Source: Bacteroidota bacterium (GTDB lineage Bacteria; Bacteroidota; Bacteroidia; AKYH767-A; 2013-40CM-41-45). Taken from it: DNA of 64,000 nt. The stretch spans positions 124,001-188,000 of the forward strand of contig JADJSV010000020.1 in assembly GCA_016711505.1 (NCBI GenBank), written 5' to 3'. The notes below the pieces were generated by a model. That model was not told the origin of the DNA. It searched no databases and worked only from the letters and a program-made list of their open reading frames with translations. Both the position numbers and the translations under genes were made by a program. Shown piece after piece: positions 43,313 through 51,746 of the stretch (within the stretch, counting starts at the first letter, position 1; the number at the start of each line of letters is the position of its first letter).

Positions 43313-43816
43313 TTAAAACTTCAACTGAAAATGCTGTTTCGGAATCCCGCTTCTGAAAAATACAATTCCCAGTTTGAACAGATCGATGCTGATGGTAACT
43401 TCTTTGTTTTGGATGATCGTATCCCATGCAGATTTCATTTCACGACTCCAGTAGATGTCGTCGAAAATGAAAACTGTATCAGGAGTTTTTTTCTGAAGGC
43501 ACAAATTGAAATACTCTAGTGTTGGTTGCATCCGGTGATTGCCATCGAAATAGACCAGATCCACCTTTTGCATTTTGTTCAGAACACCGGAAAGGGTCGT
43601 ATCGAAATTTCCGGTTACAATTTCAATATTCGTACTACGCATTTTTTGGAAATTCACTTTTGCAAGATCTGCAATTTCTGTTGAGCCTTCAAGAGAAATA
43701 ACTTTTCCGTTTTTCGCAGCGTTTGAAATATAGAGTGTAGTGATACCTAAGGATGTTCCGAGCTCAATAATGTTTTTTGCATTTGAAAAATTGACAAGCC
43801 GGAAAATAAGCTGAGA
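43313..43816 (-). pseudogene. C-terminal part of the frameshifted SAM methyltransferase
   Basis: In the restored frame this segment reads 'YSQLIFRLVNFSNAKNIIEL', then motif I 'IIELGTSLGITTLYIS', 'GKVISLEGSTEIADLAKVNF', and 'MQKVDLVYFDGNHRMQPTLE', with 'FIFDDIYWSREMKSAWDTII' near the end. This is a class I methyltransferase core, similar to O-methyltransferases of Bacteroidota. The first usable ATG in this frame is only at 43657, so it is not an independent gene. It joins the upstream piece if one base is removed from the nine-A tract at 43820-43828 (minus strand). Confidence 0.82.
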
Positions 43817-44096
43817 ATATTTTTTTTTCCTGCAAGGAATTTTTCGCTATGTCACTGACTCTTTTTGCTGATGAACTTTTACTGCTTCCGGCACCCAAGT
43901 CAGTAACTGAAACTAAGCGGTCGTCTTCAAGAAGCTTAAGTCGTAATTCTTCAATTGGTCCGAAACAATAGTACGGAGTCTGGTCACGAATAACATTGTT
44001 GAGCAGATCAAATACGAAAGGCGAGTGAATATCGTGAGCAGTACCGCCTTTGATCCGGTATTTCAAAAAATTAGTTACAGCGAAGAGTTTATCCAC
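43764..44096 (-). CDS. N-terminal part of a frameshifted class I SAM methyltransferase
   Basis: The 110-residue frame starts 'MDKLFAVTNFLKYRIKGGTA' and 'HDIHSPFVFDLLNNVI', the start of a Bacteroidota methyltransferase family ('HSPFVFDL'). It becomes foreign after 'AKNSLQEKK', exactly at a run of nine A. Removing one A continues the methyltransferase frame downstream (43313-43816), giving a product of about 260 residues. No second lesion is seen. It is therefore either a homopolymer sequencing error or a young frameshift. Confidence 0.82.
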   Translation of the reverse strand: MDKLFAVTNFLKYRIKGGTAHDIHSPFVFDLLNNVIRDQTPYYCFGPIEELRLKLLEDDRLVSVTDLGAGSSKSSSAKRVSDIAKNSLQEKKIFSAYFPACQFFKCKKHY

Positions 44097-44312
44097 GTGG
44101 CGAATTTAGTTATTCTTACGATTTTTTTTTAAATAATTAAACGAAGTATAATTGCAAACAACTAAGTGAGTTTTATCCTTAAAAAGCTGACATTCAATAG
44201 AAATCCGCTTGACTCAGCACCTTCTGATCTCTGATCACTATTTTCAAATCTCCTTCTATGAAAGGACATTAAAATAACGGTCGTTTTTATTTCCATTAGT
44301 AAGGTATTTTTT

Positions 44313-44320
44313 TAATTTTG
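44313..44320 (+). promoter_or_regulatory. TAnnTTTG -7 box for the eno operon
   Basis: TAATTTTG lies 22 nt before the eno ATG at 44343. The -33 position is T-rich but has no exact TTTG. Confidence 0.45.
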
Positions 44321-44342
44321 CAATGCATTTTTGAACAGCCTT

Positions 44343-45635
44343 ATGAGTTATATAGAAAACATACATGCCCGTCAGATCCTGGATTCCAGAGGAAATCCGA
44401 CAATTGAAGTTGATGTCATTACAGATGCCGGAGTTGTAGGCAGAGCTGCAGTGCCAAGTGGAGCTTCAACCGGAATTCATGAAGCAGTGGAATTAAGAGA
44501 TGGCGACAAGAAAAACTATCTTGGAAAAGGAGTGTTGAAAGCTGTTCACAATGTCAACAAGCTTTTGAATGATGAGCTGAAAGGTTTTCCTGTTTCTGAA
44601 CAAGGTGTGATCGATGCAAGAATGATCGAGCTTGACGGGACTGAAAACAAATCGAGCATAGGTGCAAATGCAATCTTAGGAGTTAGTCTTGCTGCTGCAA
44701 AAGCTGCTGCAATTGAAACCGGACAACCTCTATACAGATATGTTGGCGGTGTAAATGCAAACATGCTTCCTGTGCCTATGATGAATATTCTCAATGGTGG
44801 TTCGCATGCAGACAATAGCATCGACTTTCAGGAGTTTATGGTAATGCCTGTGGGTGCATCTTCTTTTTCCGAATCATTGAGAATGGGAACGGAAGTGTTT
44901 CATCACCTGAAAGCAGTATTGAAGAAAAAAGGTTTGTCAACAAACGTTGGCGATGAAGGTGGTTTTGCTCCGAATATGAAATCGAATGAAGAAGCAATTC
45001 AATCGGTACTTGATGCAATCGGTGAAGCAGGTTATACACCCGGAAAAGATATTTACATTGCAATGGATGCAGCGGCTTCGGAATTCTTTGATGCCAAGGA
45101 AGGAAAGTATATCTTCAAAAAATCTACAGGTGATAAACTGACTCCGGCAGAGATGGCAGCTTATTGGGCAGATTGGGTGAAGAAATATCCGATCATTTCA
45201 ATTGAAGACGGATTAGCAGAAGATGACTGGGATGGATGGAAGCGACTGACAGATGCAGTCGGATCGAAAATTCAATTGGTTGGTGACGATCTTTTCGTGA
45301 CCAATGTGAAAAGATTAAGCAAAGGAATTCAGGATAAAGTAGCCAATTCAATATTAGTAAAAGTGAACCAGATCGGAACTTTGACTGAAACTATAAATGC
45401 AGTTACAATGGCTCAAAATAACAGTTATACAGCTGTAATGAGCCATAGGAGCGGAGAGACGGAAGATGTAACCATAGCCGACCTGGCAGTTGCTCTGAAT
45501 ACCGGTCAGATCAAGACGGGATCAGCCAGTAGGTCAGACCGGATCGCTAAATACAATCAATTATTAAGAATTGAGGAAGCTTTAGGGTCAAATGCTAGAT
45601 TTGGCGGAAAAGATTTTAAATTTGTAAGCAAATAA
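44343..45635 (+). CDS. eno: Enolase
   Basis: Enolase converts 2-phosphoglycerate to phosphoenolpyruvate. The 430-residue protein matches bacterial enolases throughout: 'HARQILDSRGNPTIEVDV', 'GRAAVPSGASTGIHEAVELR', 'NVGDEGGFAPN' (catalytic Glu), 'SIEDGLAEDDWDGWK', 'ILVKVNQIGTLTET' (catalytic Lys) and 'MSHRSGETEDVTIADLAV'. An in-frame TTG four codons upstream is a less likely start than ATG 44343. It heads a probable operon with a small membrane protein, gltA and tag, with gaps of 24, 40 and 9 nt. Confidence 0.97.
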   Translation: MSYIENIHARQILDSRGNPTIEVDVITDAGVVGRAAVPSGASTGIHEAVELRDGDKKNYLGKGVLKAVHNVNKLLNDELKGFPVSEQGVIDARMIELDGTENKSSIGANAILGVSLAAAKAAAIETGQPLYRYVGGVNANMLPVPMMNILNGGSHADNSIDFQEFMVMPVGASSFSESLRMGTEVFHHLKAVLKKKGLSTNVGDEGGFAPNMKSNEEAIQSVLDAIGEAGYTPGKDIYIAMDAAASEFFDAKEGKYIFKKSTGDKLTPAEMAAYWADWVKKYPIISIEDGLAEDDWDGWKRLTDAVGSKIQLVGDDLFVTNVKRLSKGIQDKVANSILVKVNQIGTLTETINAVTMAQNNSYTAVMSHRSGETEDVTIADLAVALNTGQIKTGSASRSDRIAKYNQLLRIEEALGSNARFGGKDFKFVSK

Positions 45636-45659
45636 ACCTTCTTTTCAGGGAGTTGTTAA

Positions 45660-45917
45660 ATGGATCAGGATACTTTAGATAAAATTGCTTCAGGAGAATA
45701 CTCGATCTCGCCTCGTTCAGGCAGGTTGAGAAAGCGTGTTAAAGTAAAAAAGAAGAAGCCTTTTTTTCAAAGGTCTGAGACAAAGAAAAAGCTGACAACA
45801 TTAGTTTGGATCTTATTACTTCTTGGATTTATCATCAGTGTCGTTTTGGTATTACCTGAAATAAATATCGAAGGCGGAAAGAAAAAAGAGAATTTAGAAA
45901 AGGCAATCGGGCGTTAG
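45660..45917 (+). CDS. Small basic single-pass membrane protein
   Basis: The 85-residue protein has a cytoplasm-type N-terminal half with a very basic stretch ('RLRKRVKVKKKKPFFQR'), one hydrophobic helix at about residues 47-66 ('TTLVWILLLLGFIISVVLVL') and a charged tail. The positive-inside rule predicts the N-terminus in the cytoplasm. I do not recognise a named family. Its place 24 nt after eno and 40 nt before gltA suggests an operon member; this does not define function. Confidence 0.75.
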   Translation: MDQDTLDKIASGEYSISPRSGRLRKRVKVKKKKPFFQRSETKKKLTTLVWILLLLGFIISVVLVLPEINIEGGKKKENLEKAIGR

Positions 45918-45957
45918 TCGGGCCTTTAGTAGAAACAGATACAATAATCATTCATAA

Positions 45958-47286
45958 GTGAAAACGGATAAAATAAAAGATGCTTTTGCCAGAGTGGCTT
46001 TGCCTATGGCAGTTGAAACAAAAGACTTCATTAAAAACAATGGTCACTATATCATTGGTCAATATTCTATTGAACAAGTGTATAGTGGTATGAAAGGAAT
46101 GATAGGAATGGTTACTGAAACCAGTAAGCTGGATCCGGATGAAGGAATTCGTTTTCGTGGATACAGTATTCCTGAACTTCGTGAGAAACTTCCTAAAGCG
46201 CACGGAGATACAGAACCACTTCCTGAAGGAATTTTTTATCTGATGCTGATTGGTGAAATGCCGACAGATGATGATGTGGTAAATGTCAGTAATGCCTGGG
46301 CACGTCGGAGCAATGTTCCTAAACATGTTTTCGATACCTTGGATGCACTTCCCTTGACTACTCATCCGATGACACAGTTCAGTATTGCTATCATGGCACT
46401 TCAGACAGAATCTGTATTTGCTGCAGCATACCGGAAAGGCTTAAATAAAAAGGATTACTGGGAAGCTTGTTACGAAGATGTAATGAATCTGATCGCTCGT
46501 CTTCCAAGGGTAGCAGCTTATATTTACAGACGGATTTACAAAAACAATGTTCACATAGAACCGGATCACAAACTGGATTGGGCTGCAAACTTTGCGCACA
46601 TGCTGGGTTATGATGATTATGATATGAAACGTATGATGCGTTTATATCTGACGCTTCATTGCGATCATGAGGGCGGAAACGTTTCTGCTCACGCAACTCA
46701 CCTTGTTGGATCGGCTTTAAGTGATCCTTACCTGGCATTTGCTGCAGGTATGAATGGTCTTGCAGGTCCTTTACATGGACTGGCAAATCAGGAGGTAGTT
46801 CGGTGGATAATGGATCTTCGTAATTATTACGATGGTGCAAAACCAACCAGAGAGCAATTGAAAGATTATGTAATGAAGACCATCGAAGAAGGTAAAGTAG
46901 TTCCGGGATATGGACACGCTGTTCTTCGTAAGACTGATCCGCGCTTCCTTGCACAAATGGAGTTTGCACAGAAATATATGCCTGATGATGAAAATTGTCA
47001 GATCGTGAAAATGGTATATGAAGTTGTTCCTGAAATTTTATCAGGCATAAAGAAAATAAAGAATCCTTGGCCGAATGTGGATGCTCACAGTGGAGCACTT
47101 TTGATTCATTACGGAATGGAAGAATTTGATTTCTATACTGTTCTTTTCGGAGTTAGTCGTTCACTTGGAGTTATGGCATCATTACTTTGGGATCGTGCAC
47201 TTGGACATCCATTGGAGCGTCCGGGTTCAGTTACTTATGAAGGAATGAAAGACAAAGCCCTGAAAGCATCGCAGACTCCTGTTTAA
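45958..47286 (+). CDS. gltA: Citrate synthase, mitochondrial-like (type I) form
   Basis: Condenses acetyl-CoA and oxaloacetate to citrate. The GTG at 45958 is the start, giving 442 residues. The active-site residues are His237 ('HCDHEGGNVSAHATHLVGSA'), His273 ('GLAGPLHGLANQEV'), His320 ('VVPGYGHAVLRKTDPRF') and Asp375 ('NPWPNVDAHSG'). The sequence resembles animal mitochondrial citrate synthase more than E. coli GltA, including 'YTVLFGVSRSLGVMASLLWD' and 'LGHPLERPGS'. Residue numbers almost coincide with the pig enzyme (238, 274, 320, 375). It lacks the N-terminal regulatory domain of NADH-sensitive E. coli enzyme and is expected to be simple and dimeric. Confidence 0.95.
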   Translation: MKTDKIKDAFARVALPMAVETKDFIKNNGHYIIGQYSIEQVYSGMKGMIGMVTETSKLDPDEGIRFRGYSIPELREKLPKAHGDTEPLPEGIFYLMLIGEMPTDDDVVNVSNAWARRSNVPKHVFDTLDALPLTTHPMTQFSIAIMALQTESVFAAAYRKGLNKKDYWEACYEDVMNLIARLPRVAAYIYRRIYKNNVHIEPDHKLDWAANFAHMLGYDDYDMKRMMRLYLTLHCDHEGGNVSAHATHLVGSALSDPYLAFAAGMNGLAGPLHGLANQEVVRWIMDLRNYYDGAKPTREQLKDYVMKTIEEGKVVPGYGHAVLRKTDPRFLAQMEFAQKYMPDDENCQIVKMVYEVVPEILSGIKKIKNPWPNVDAHSGALLIHYGMEEFDFYTVLFGVSRSLGVMASLLWDRALGHPLERPGSVTYEGMKDKALKASQTPV

Positions 47287-47295
47287 CCGGAATTT

Positions 47296-47868
47296 ATGGC
47301 TAAAGCAAAAGAACTGACTCGTTGTCCATGGTGCTTGTCATCGCCTTTGATGATGCAATATCATGATGAGGAATGGGGCACACCGGTTCATGATGATGCT
47401 TTGCATTTCGAATACATTGTTCTGGATTCATTCCAGGCCGGTCTGAGTTGGAGTACGATCCTGAACAAGCGCGAGAATTTTCGTAAGGCCTTTGATAATT
47501 TTGATGCAATTAAGATCTCGAAATACAAAGAGGCTAAGATCGAAAAGCTATTACTTGATCCCGGAATTATCCGGAACCGACTGAAAGTGGTTGCAACCGT
47601 TTCAAATGCCAAGGCATTCCTGGCCATCCAAAAAGAGTTTGGATCTTTTGACAAATACATCTGGCAGTTCACAAAGGGAAAAACTATAAAGAACAAATTC
47701 ACTTCCCCAAAACAAGTTCCCGCAAAAACAAACGAATCAGATGAAATGAGTAAAGACCTCTATGCCAGAGGTTTTAAGTTCGTTGGTTCAACTATTTGTT
47801 ATTCTTATATGCAGGCTGCAGGGATGGTGGATGATCATATTTCGGAATGCTTTAGGGGCGGGAAATGA
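47296..47868 (+). CDS. tag: DNA-3-methyladenine glycosylase I
   Basis: Tag removes 3-methyladenine from DNA, starting base excision repair. The 190-residue protein has the zinc ligands expected from E. coli Tag: Cys10 and His23 in 'RCPWCLSSPLMMQYHDEEWG', and His181 and Cys185 in 'VDDHISECFR'. 'QAGLSWSTILNKRENFRKAF' and 'RGFKFVGSTICYSYMQAAGM' are also typical. At the position of E. coli Glu38, which contacts the damaged base, this protein has Asp ('LDSFQAGLSW'). It is 9 nt downstream of gltA. Confidence 0.95.
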   Translation: MAKAKELTRCPWCLSSPLMMQYHDEEWGTPVHDDALHFEYIVLDSFQAGLSWSTILNKRENFRKAFDNFDAIKISKYKEAKIEKLLLDPGIIRNRLKVVATVSNAKAFLAIQKEFGSFDKYIWQFTKGKTIKNKFTSPKQVPAKTNESDEMSKDLYARGFKFVGSTICYSYMQAAGMVDDHISECFRGGK

Positions 47869-47976
47869 TTGCGGATTTCGGAATTCGATTTGGGATTTTT
47901 GGCGATGTAGCTGAGCGATAAGCAGGTTTCAAAGGCGAAGCACTAATTAATAACCTCGAATTACGAACCTCGAATT

Positions 47977-48612
47977 TCAATACCCAATCTCATAAAGCAC
48001 CGACTTCACCTCACTCAAGATCATCGCCGTCGCGCCCCAGACCGTCTGCTTTTGTATATCAAAAAAAGGTGTAGTTATTTCCATTCCATTACTCAGTTTA
48101 ATAACCTTTTCACCGACGAGAGTTTCATCCATCACCGACTCTAAGTCAGTTTCAATGATGCCGGCTACTTCTGTTTCGTCGGGAACGAAATGCGGACGGT
48201 AGCTGAGCATGCCGATATAAGGGTGAACTAAAAAATTACTTGGGGGAATATAGAGTGGTGAAAGTGCGCCGAGTATGACAACATCATTTTTGAAAATACC
48301 GATTTCTTCCTGGGCTTCTCTTAAAGCTGTGTTCTGAAGCGTTTCATCTTCAAGATCGAATCCGCCTCCTGGCAAAGCAACTTGTCCGCTGTGGACGCCA
48401 TTGTATTCCGGACGGATGATCAGCGGGAAACAAATCTTGTTTTCATCTTCATAAAGCAAAATGAGGACAGCACCTTTACGATGGTTATCCGGAATTTTGA
48501 TCCGGCTGCTATTGACTCTTCGTTCAGCATTGGCCATTTTATAATGCGCTTCTGTTCCGGGTAAAGGGAGCACAAGTCGCTGACGCAATTGCCGGCTTAA
48601 ATCATCAAGCAT
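47977..48612 (-). CDS. Nudix hydrolase, coenzyme A pyrophosphatase-like
   Basis: The ATG at 48612 gives 211 residues; the frame is open further upstream but overlaps the ABC gene. The Nudix box is complete ('GGGFDLEDETLQNTALREAQ' then 'EEIGI', G-x5-E-x7-REUxEExGU). The preceding 'PLIIRPEYNGVHSGQVALPG' is the extra motif of CoA-diphosphatases (NudL type), which split CoA to 3'-phosphoadenosine phosphate and 4'-phosphopantetheine. It follows the ABC exporter gene by 14 nt, so they are probably co-transcribed. Confidence 0.9.
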   Translation of the reverse strand: MLDDLSRQLRQRLVLPLPGTEAHYKMANAERRVNSSRIKIPDNHRKGAVLILLYEDENKICFPLIIRPEYNGVHSGQVALPGGGFDLEDETLQNTALREAQEEIGIFKNDVVILGALSPLYIPPSNFLVHPYIGMLSYRPHFVPDETEVAGIIETDLESVMDETLVGEKVIKLSNGMEITTPFFDIQKQTVWGATAMILSEVKSVLYEIGY

Positions 48613-48626
48613 AGTTTCATTTGAAA

Positions 48627-50423
48627 TTAAGCGTGAACGGCATTTCCATTGCCATTCGCAGATACAGTATCTGTACGCTTTCTTTCTCCGATTTGTTGCC
48701 TCCACATTGCATAGTAAAGACCTTTGGAAGAAAGTAATTCGTCATGACTTCCCGATTCCACGATCGATCCTTTTTCAAGAACGAAAATTTTATTGGCATG
48801 CATTATCGTACTTAAACGGTGAGCGATCATTATCGTTATATGATCGTTGTGATCTGACAACCGACGAATCGTTCCTGTGATCTCTTCTTCAGTAATAGAA
48901 TCGAGTGCGGAGGTAGCTTCATCGAATACCAGCAAGTTCGGCTGACGAAGCAGGGCGCGAGCGATGGATAATCGCTGCTTTTCTCCACCGGAAACTTTTA
49001 CACCGCCTTCACCGATCACACTGTCGAGACCATTGGTTGCGCGTTGCATTAAACTCTGACATGCTGCTTTATTCAAAACGGCCAGACATTCTTCATCAGT
49101 TGCTTTCGGGTTTACGAAAAGTAAGTTCTCACGAATCGATCCGCTGAACAATTGTGAATCCTGAGTTACCAATCCGATCTGTTCACGCAATTCATCTTTT
49201 TCGATTGAAGTTCCGGCAACATTATTATAAAAGATCGTCCCGTCTTCAGGAAGGTATAAGCCAACAAGTAATTTTACCAAAGTCGTTTTACCTGAACCGG
49301 ATGGACCAACAAATGCAATGCTTTCACCTTTACGAACAGTGAAATTGATATTCTCCACTGCAAATTGTTTAGAGGTCTGATGTCTGAATGAAACATTATC
49401 AAATCGCAGTTCTTCCAGTTTTCCAATACTCACAGGATTTTCCGGACGAGGTTCTAATGGCGTATTTAAGATGTCTTCGAAATTTTGTAAAGATGCCTGC
49501 GCTTCGCGATAGATTGCAATTGCATTTCCCAATTCCTGTAGCGGACCAAAAATAAAAAAGCTGAAAAATGTTAAAGTCATTAATTGTCCGAGAGTGATAT
49601 TTTCCCCGAAGACAAGCCAATACAATAAGAACACGAATGCAGTTCGAAGTAAATTAACAGCCGTACCTTGAATGAATGATAGACTCCGGACGAAACGCAC
49701 TTTTTTTAATTCAAGTTTCAGGATCTTTCCTGTCGTAGAGTTGAGACGTTCAATTTCCTGTCCGGCCAGGCCAAGACTTTTTACAAGTTCAATATTCCGT
49801 AATGATTCTGTCGTTGATCCTGCAAGTGAGGTAGTCTCTTTTAAAATTTCTTTACTGACTTTCTTGATGTTTTTACTAAGGGCGCTACTTATCATGGCAA
49901 GAACAGGAACTGTAACTAAAAATACAGGAGCTACTAACCAATGCACAGTAAAAGAGTAGGTGATCACGAATACCAATCCGACGAGGATCTGAAACACGAG
50001 ACTTATAAAAGACACAATAAATTTTTCAGAATCGCTCCTGACTTTTTGAAGTTTGCCCAGTGTTTCACCACTGCGTTGATCTTCAAAAACATGATATGGA
50101 AGTTCAAGAGAATGACTGATACCATCTTTATACATGTCTGCTCCGGTCCGCTGAACAACTACATTTACAAAGTAGTCCTGAAAGTTTTTCGCTATTCTGG
50201 AAACCATTGCTACACCAACTAAGGCAGCAAGATAATAGAGGATCTCATGTATAAACCGGTCTGAATCGTTGGCATAATTTTTATAACCAACACCGAATTT
50301 ATCAATCATTTTTCCTGCAATAACAGGGTCCATTAACGAAAAACACTGGTTGATTGCCGCCAGAACTAATGCTAAAAGGACGAATTTCTTGTAATTTTTA
50401 AGATAGGAAAGTAATAATTTCAT
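48627..50423 (-). CDS. Type I ABC exporter (fused membrane and ATPase domains)
   Basis: The 598-residue protein has a six-helix membrane domain (about residues 10-320) and an ATP-binding domain with Walker A 'GPSGSGKT', Q-loop 'IGLVTQDSQLFSGSIRENL', signature 'VSGGEKQRLSIARALL' and Walker B 'NLLVFDEATSALD'. It is a half-transporter that works as a homo- or heterodimer exporting lipids, drugs or peptides. No peptidase domain is present. The substrate cannot be assigned. A dispersed palindrome lies upstream. Confidence 0.93.
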   Translation of the reverse strand: MKLLLSYLKNYKKFVLLALVLAAINQCFSLMDPVIAGKMIDKFGVGYKNYANDSDRFIHEILYYLAALVGVAMVSRIAKNFQDYFVNVVVQRTGADMYKDGISHSLELPYHVFEDQRSGETLGKLQKVRSDSEKFIVSFISLVFQILVGLVFVITYSFTVHWLVAPVFLVTVPVLAMISSALSKNIKKVSKEILKETTSLAGSTTESLRNIELVKSLGLAGQEIERLNSTTGKILKLELKKVRFVRSLSFIQGTAVNLLRTAFVFLLYWLVFGENITLGQLMTLTFFSFFIFGPLQELGNAIAIYREAQASLQNFEDILNTPLEPRPENPVSIGKLEELRFDNVSFRHQTSKQFAVENINFTVRKGESIAFVGPSGSGKTTLVKLLVGLYLPEDGTIFYNNVAGTSIEKDELREQIGLVTQDSQLFSGSIRENLLFVNPKATDEECLAVLNKAACQSLMQRATNGLDSVIGEGGVKVSGGEKQRLSIARALLRQPNLLVFDEATSALDSITEEEITGTIRRLSDHNDHITIMIAHRLSTIMHANKIFVLEKGSIVESGSHDELLSSKGLYYAMWRQQIGERKRTDTVSANGNGNAVHA

Positions 50424-50520
50424 AGATCGTGCAAAGGTATCAATTTGTGAGACGATTTGTAGCAGGAATTATTGCCAGAATCTTAAATAATTTCTAATCA
50501 GAAAGTTGAAGAGCGTAAAA

Positions 50521-50614
50521 TAAAACACAAGATCATAAGATCACAATAAGAGCACGGAATTATAATGTGTTAAATTCCGTGCTCTTATTGTGATCTTGTG
50601 TTCTTGTGTTGAAC
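50521..50614. repeat. Dispersed palindromic intergenic repeat, copy 2 (25-bp perfect stem)
   Basis: A perfect 25-bp inverted repeat (50537-50561 and 50573-50597) has an 11-nt loop, with further outer pairing (ACACAAGATC with the GATCTTGTGTTCTTGTGT side). It contains TCACAATAAGAGCACGGAATT, shared with the element at 300-378. It sits between two minus-strand genes, downstream of the VOC gene. Confidence 0.85.
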
Positions 50615-50658
50615 TTTTTCATTTTACTTCGAAGATTGAGTTCTTGTATTGATCTTTT

Positions 50659-51045
50659 TCATTTTAATTCATAAAGTTCAATCGGCAACCCATCAGGATC
50701 GGCAAAAAAAGTAAACCGATTCCCCGTAAATTCATCAGTTCTGATAGGTTCTGTAACGATTCCAAATTTATTCAATCTTGTAATTGTACTTTCAAGGTCG
50801 TTCACTGAAAATGCAAGATGTCTTAGTCCGGTTGCCTCCGGCTGACTGACTCTTGGCGGAGGAGAAGGGAAGGAAAATAATTCAATCTTGTATTCGCCAT
50901 TCACACTGAGGTCAAGTTTATATGAATTTCTTTCCTTTCTGAAATTTTCAGATACAATCTTTAATTCTAAAATTTCCGTATAAAACTTCTTCGACCGTTC
51001 ATAGTCGGAAACAATAATTGCAATATGATGAATTCCTTTTATCAA
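50659..51045 (-). CDS. VOC-superfamily protein, YaeR/GloA2-like
   Basis: The 128-residue protein is close to E. coli YaeR: 'IHHIAIIVSDYERSKKFY', 'YKIELFSFPSPPPRVSQPEA', 'GLRHLAFSVNDLE' and 'RFTFFADPDGLPIELYEL'. The four expected metal ligands are present as His7, Glu55, His76 and Glu123. It is related to glyoxalase I but the substrate of YaeR is unsettled. It is the last of three minus-strand genes with gaps of -4 and 8 nt, following two exported unknowns. Confidence 0.9.
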   Translation of the reverse strand: MIKGIHHIAIIVSDYERSKKFYTEILELKIVSENFRKERNSYKLDLSVNGEYKIELFSFPSPPPRVSQPEATGLRHLAFSVNDLESTITRLNKFGIVTEPIRTDEFTGNRFTFFADPDGLPIELYELK

Positions 51046-51053
51046 TTAAAATG

Positions 51054-51746
51054 TTATTCGTAATTGTAAATAAGTGTATGGTCACACATTCTATCTATTT
51101 CATTTGTAAAAGTAATTTTCGAAAGTCTGTTTGACGAGTCATATTCAAAAATCTGTGTTTCGATCAAAACAGGCTTTCGGTTCATTTCTTCGCGACGGAA
51201 GATTTCAGATTTCATTAACTTTGATTCTGAATACGTGTTTTTTGAAATAGTGCATTCTGAGGAAGATGTACAAACAGTATTTTCAATTTCATTTTTTTGC
51301 TCATCGAGTTTAATAGTCTGTATAACTGTGGACCCTTTTTGCACAAGGTTGTCCCATGTAATAATATCTTCGTTCGCTTTCTTCGAATGTCGTCTTTTAA
51401 AGATCATTGAAGCTGTACTATCGCCGCTGAAAAGAGTGTCGATTGAATATTCATTGTTTTCATTGTAGTAGATCTTATTGTATCGAAGTAACTTTCCGCT
51501 GAGATCTCTATGAATTTTTGAAATTAAATTTCCATTCGAATCATACACAAACTCAGTTTTTCTTTTTGGTTGTGTCGATGATTTTATTTTCTGAGCCTGA
51601 TCGTATTCTTCAGTAGATTGCAATACCTTGTTTGTACCGTTGCAATCAGCCCGGAATTCTTTTTTGACAGAAAACTCACCTTGTCCAAAAAGCGTTGCTG
51701 AAATTAGTAAGAAAAATACTGCTAGTGTTGTTTGCTTGGATTTCAT
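51054..51746 (-). CDS. Exported protein with YD/RHS-like strands, function unknown
   Basis: The 230-residue protein has a signal peptide ('TTLAVFFLLISATLFGQ'). The mature part holds strands resembling RHS/YD repeats ('RKTEFVYDSNGNLISKIHRD', 'RYNKIYYNENNEYSI', 'QIFEYDSSNRLSKITFTNE') and two Cys near 'CTSSSEC'. It is probably a periplasmic or surface beta-rich protein. Its start overlaps the preceding gene's stop by 4 nt (ATGA). Confidence 0.75.
   Translation of the reverse strand: MKSKQTTLAVFFLLISATLFGQGEFSVKKEFRADCNGTNKVLQSTEEYDQAQKIKSSTQPKRKTEFVYDSNGNLISKIHRDLSGKLLRYNKIYYNENNEYSIDTLFSGDSTASMIFKRRHSKKANEDIITWDNLVQKGSTVIQTIKLDEQKNEIENTVCTSSSECTISKNTYSESKLMKSEIFRREEMNRKPVLIETQIFEYDSSNRLSKITFTNEIDRMCDHTLIYNYE

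Noticed and set aside
43214..43519. 101-residue plus-strand frame
   Set aside because: It is antisense to the C-terminal half of the methyltransferase, which has clear homology.
46391..47098. 235-residue minus-strand frame inside gltA
   Set aside because: It is the antisense of citrate synthase; its His/Leu/Gln-rich composition is typical of such shadows.
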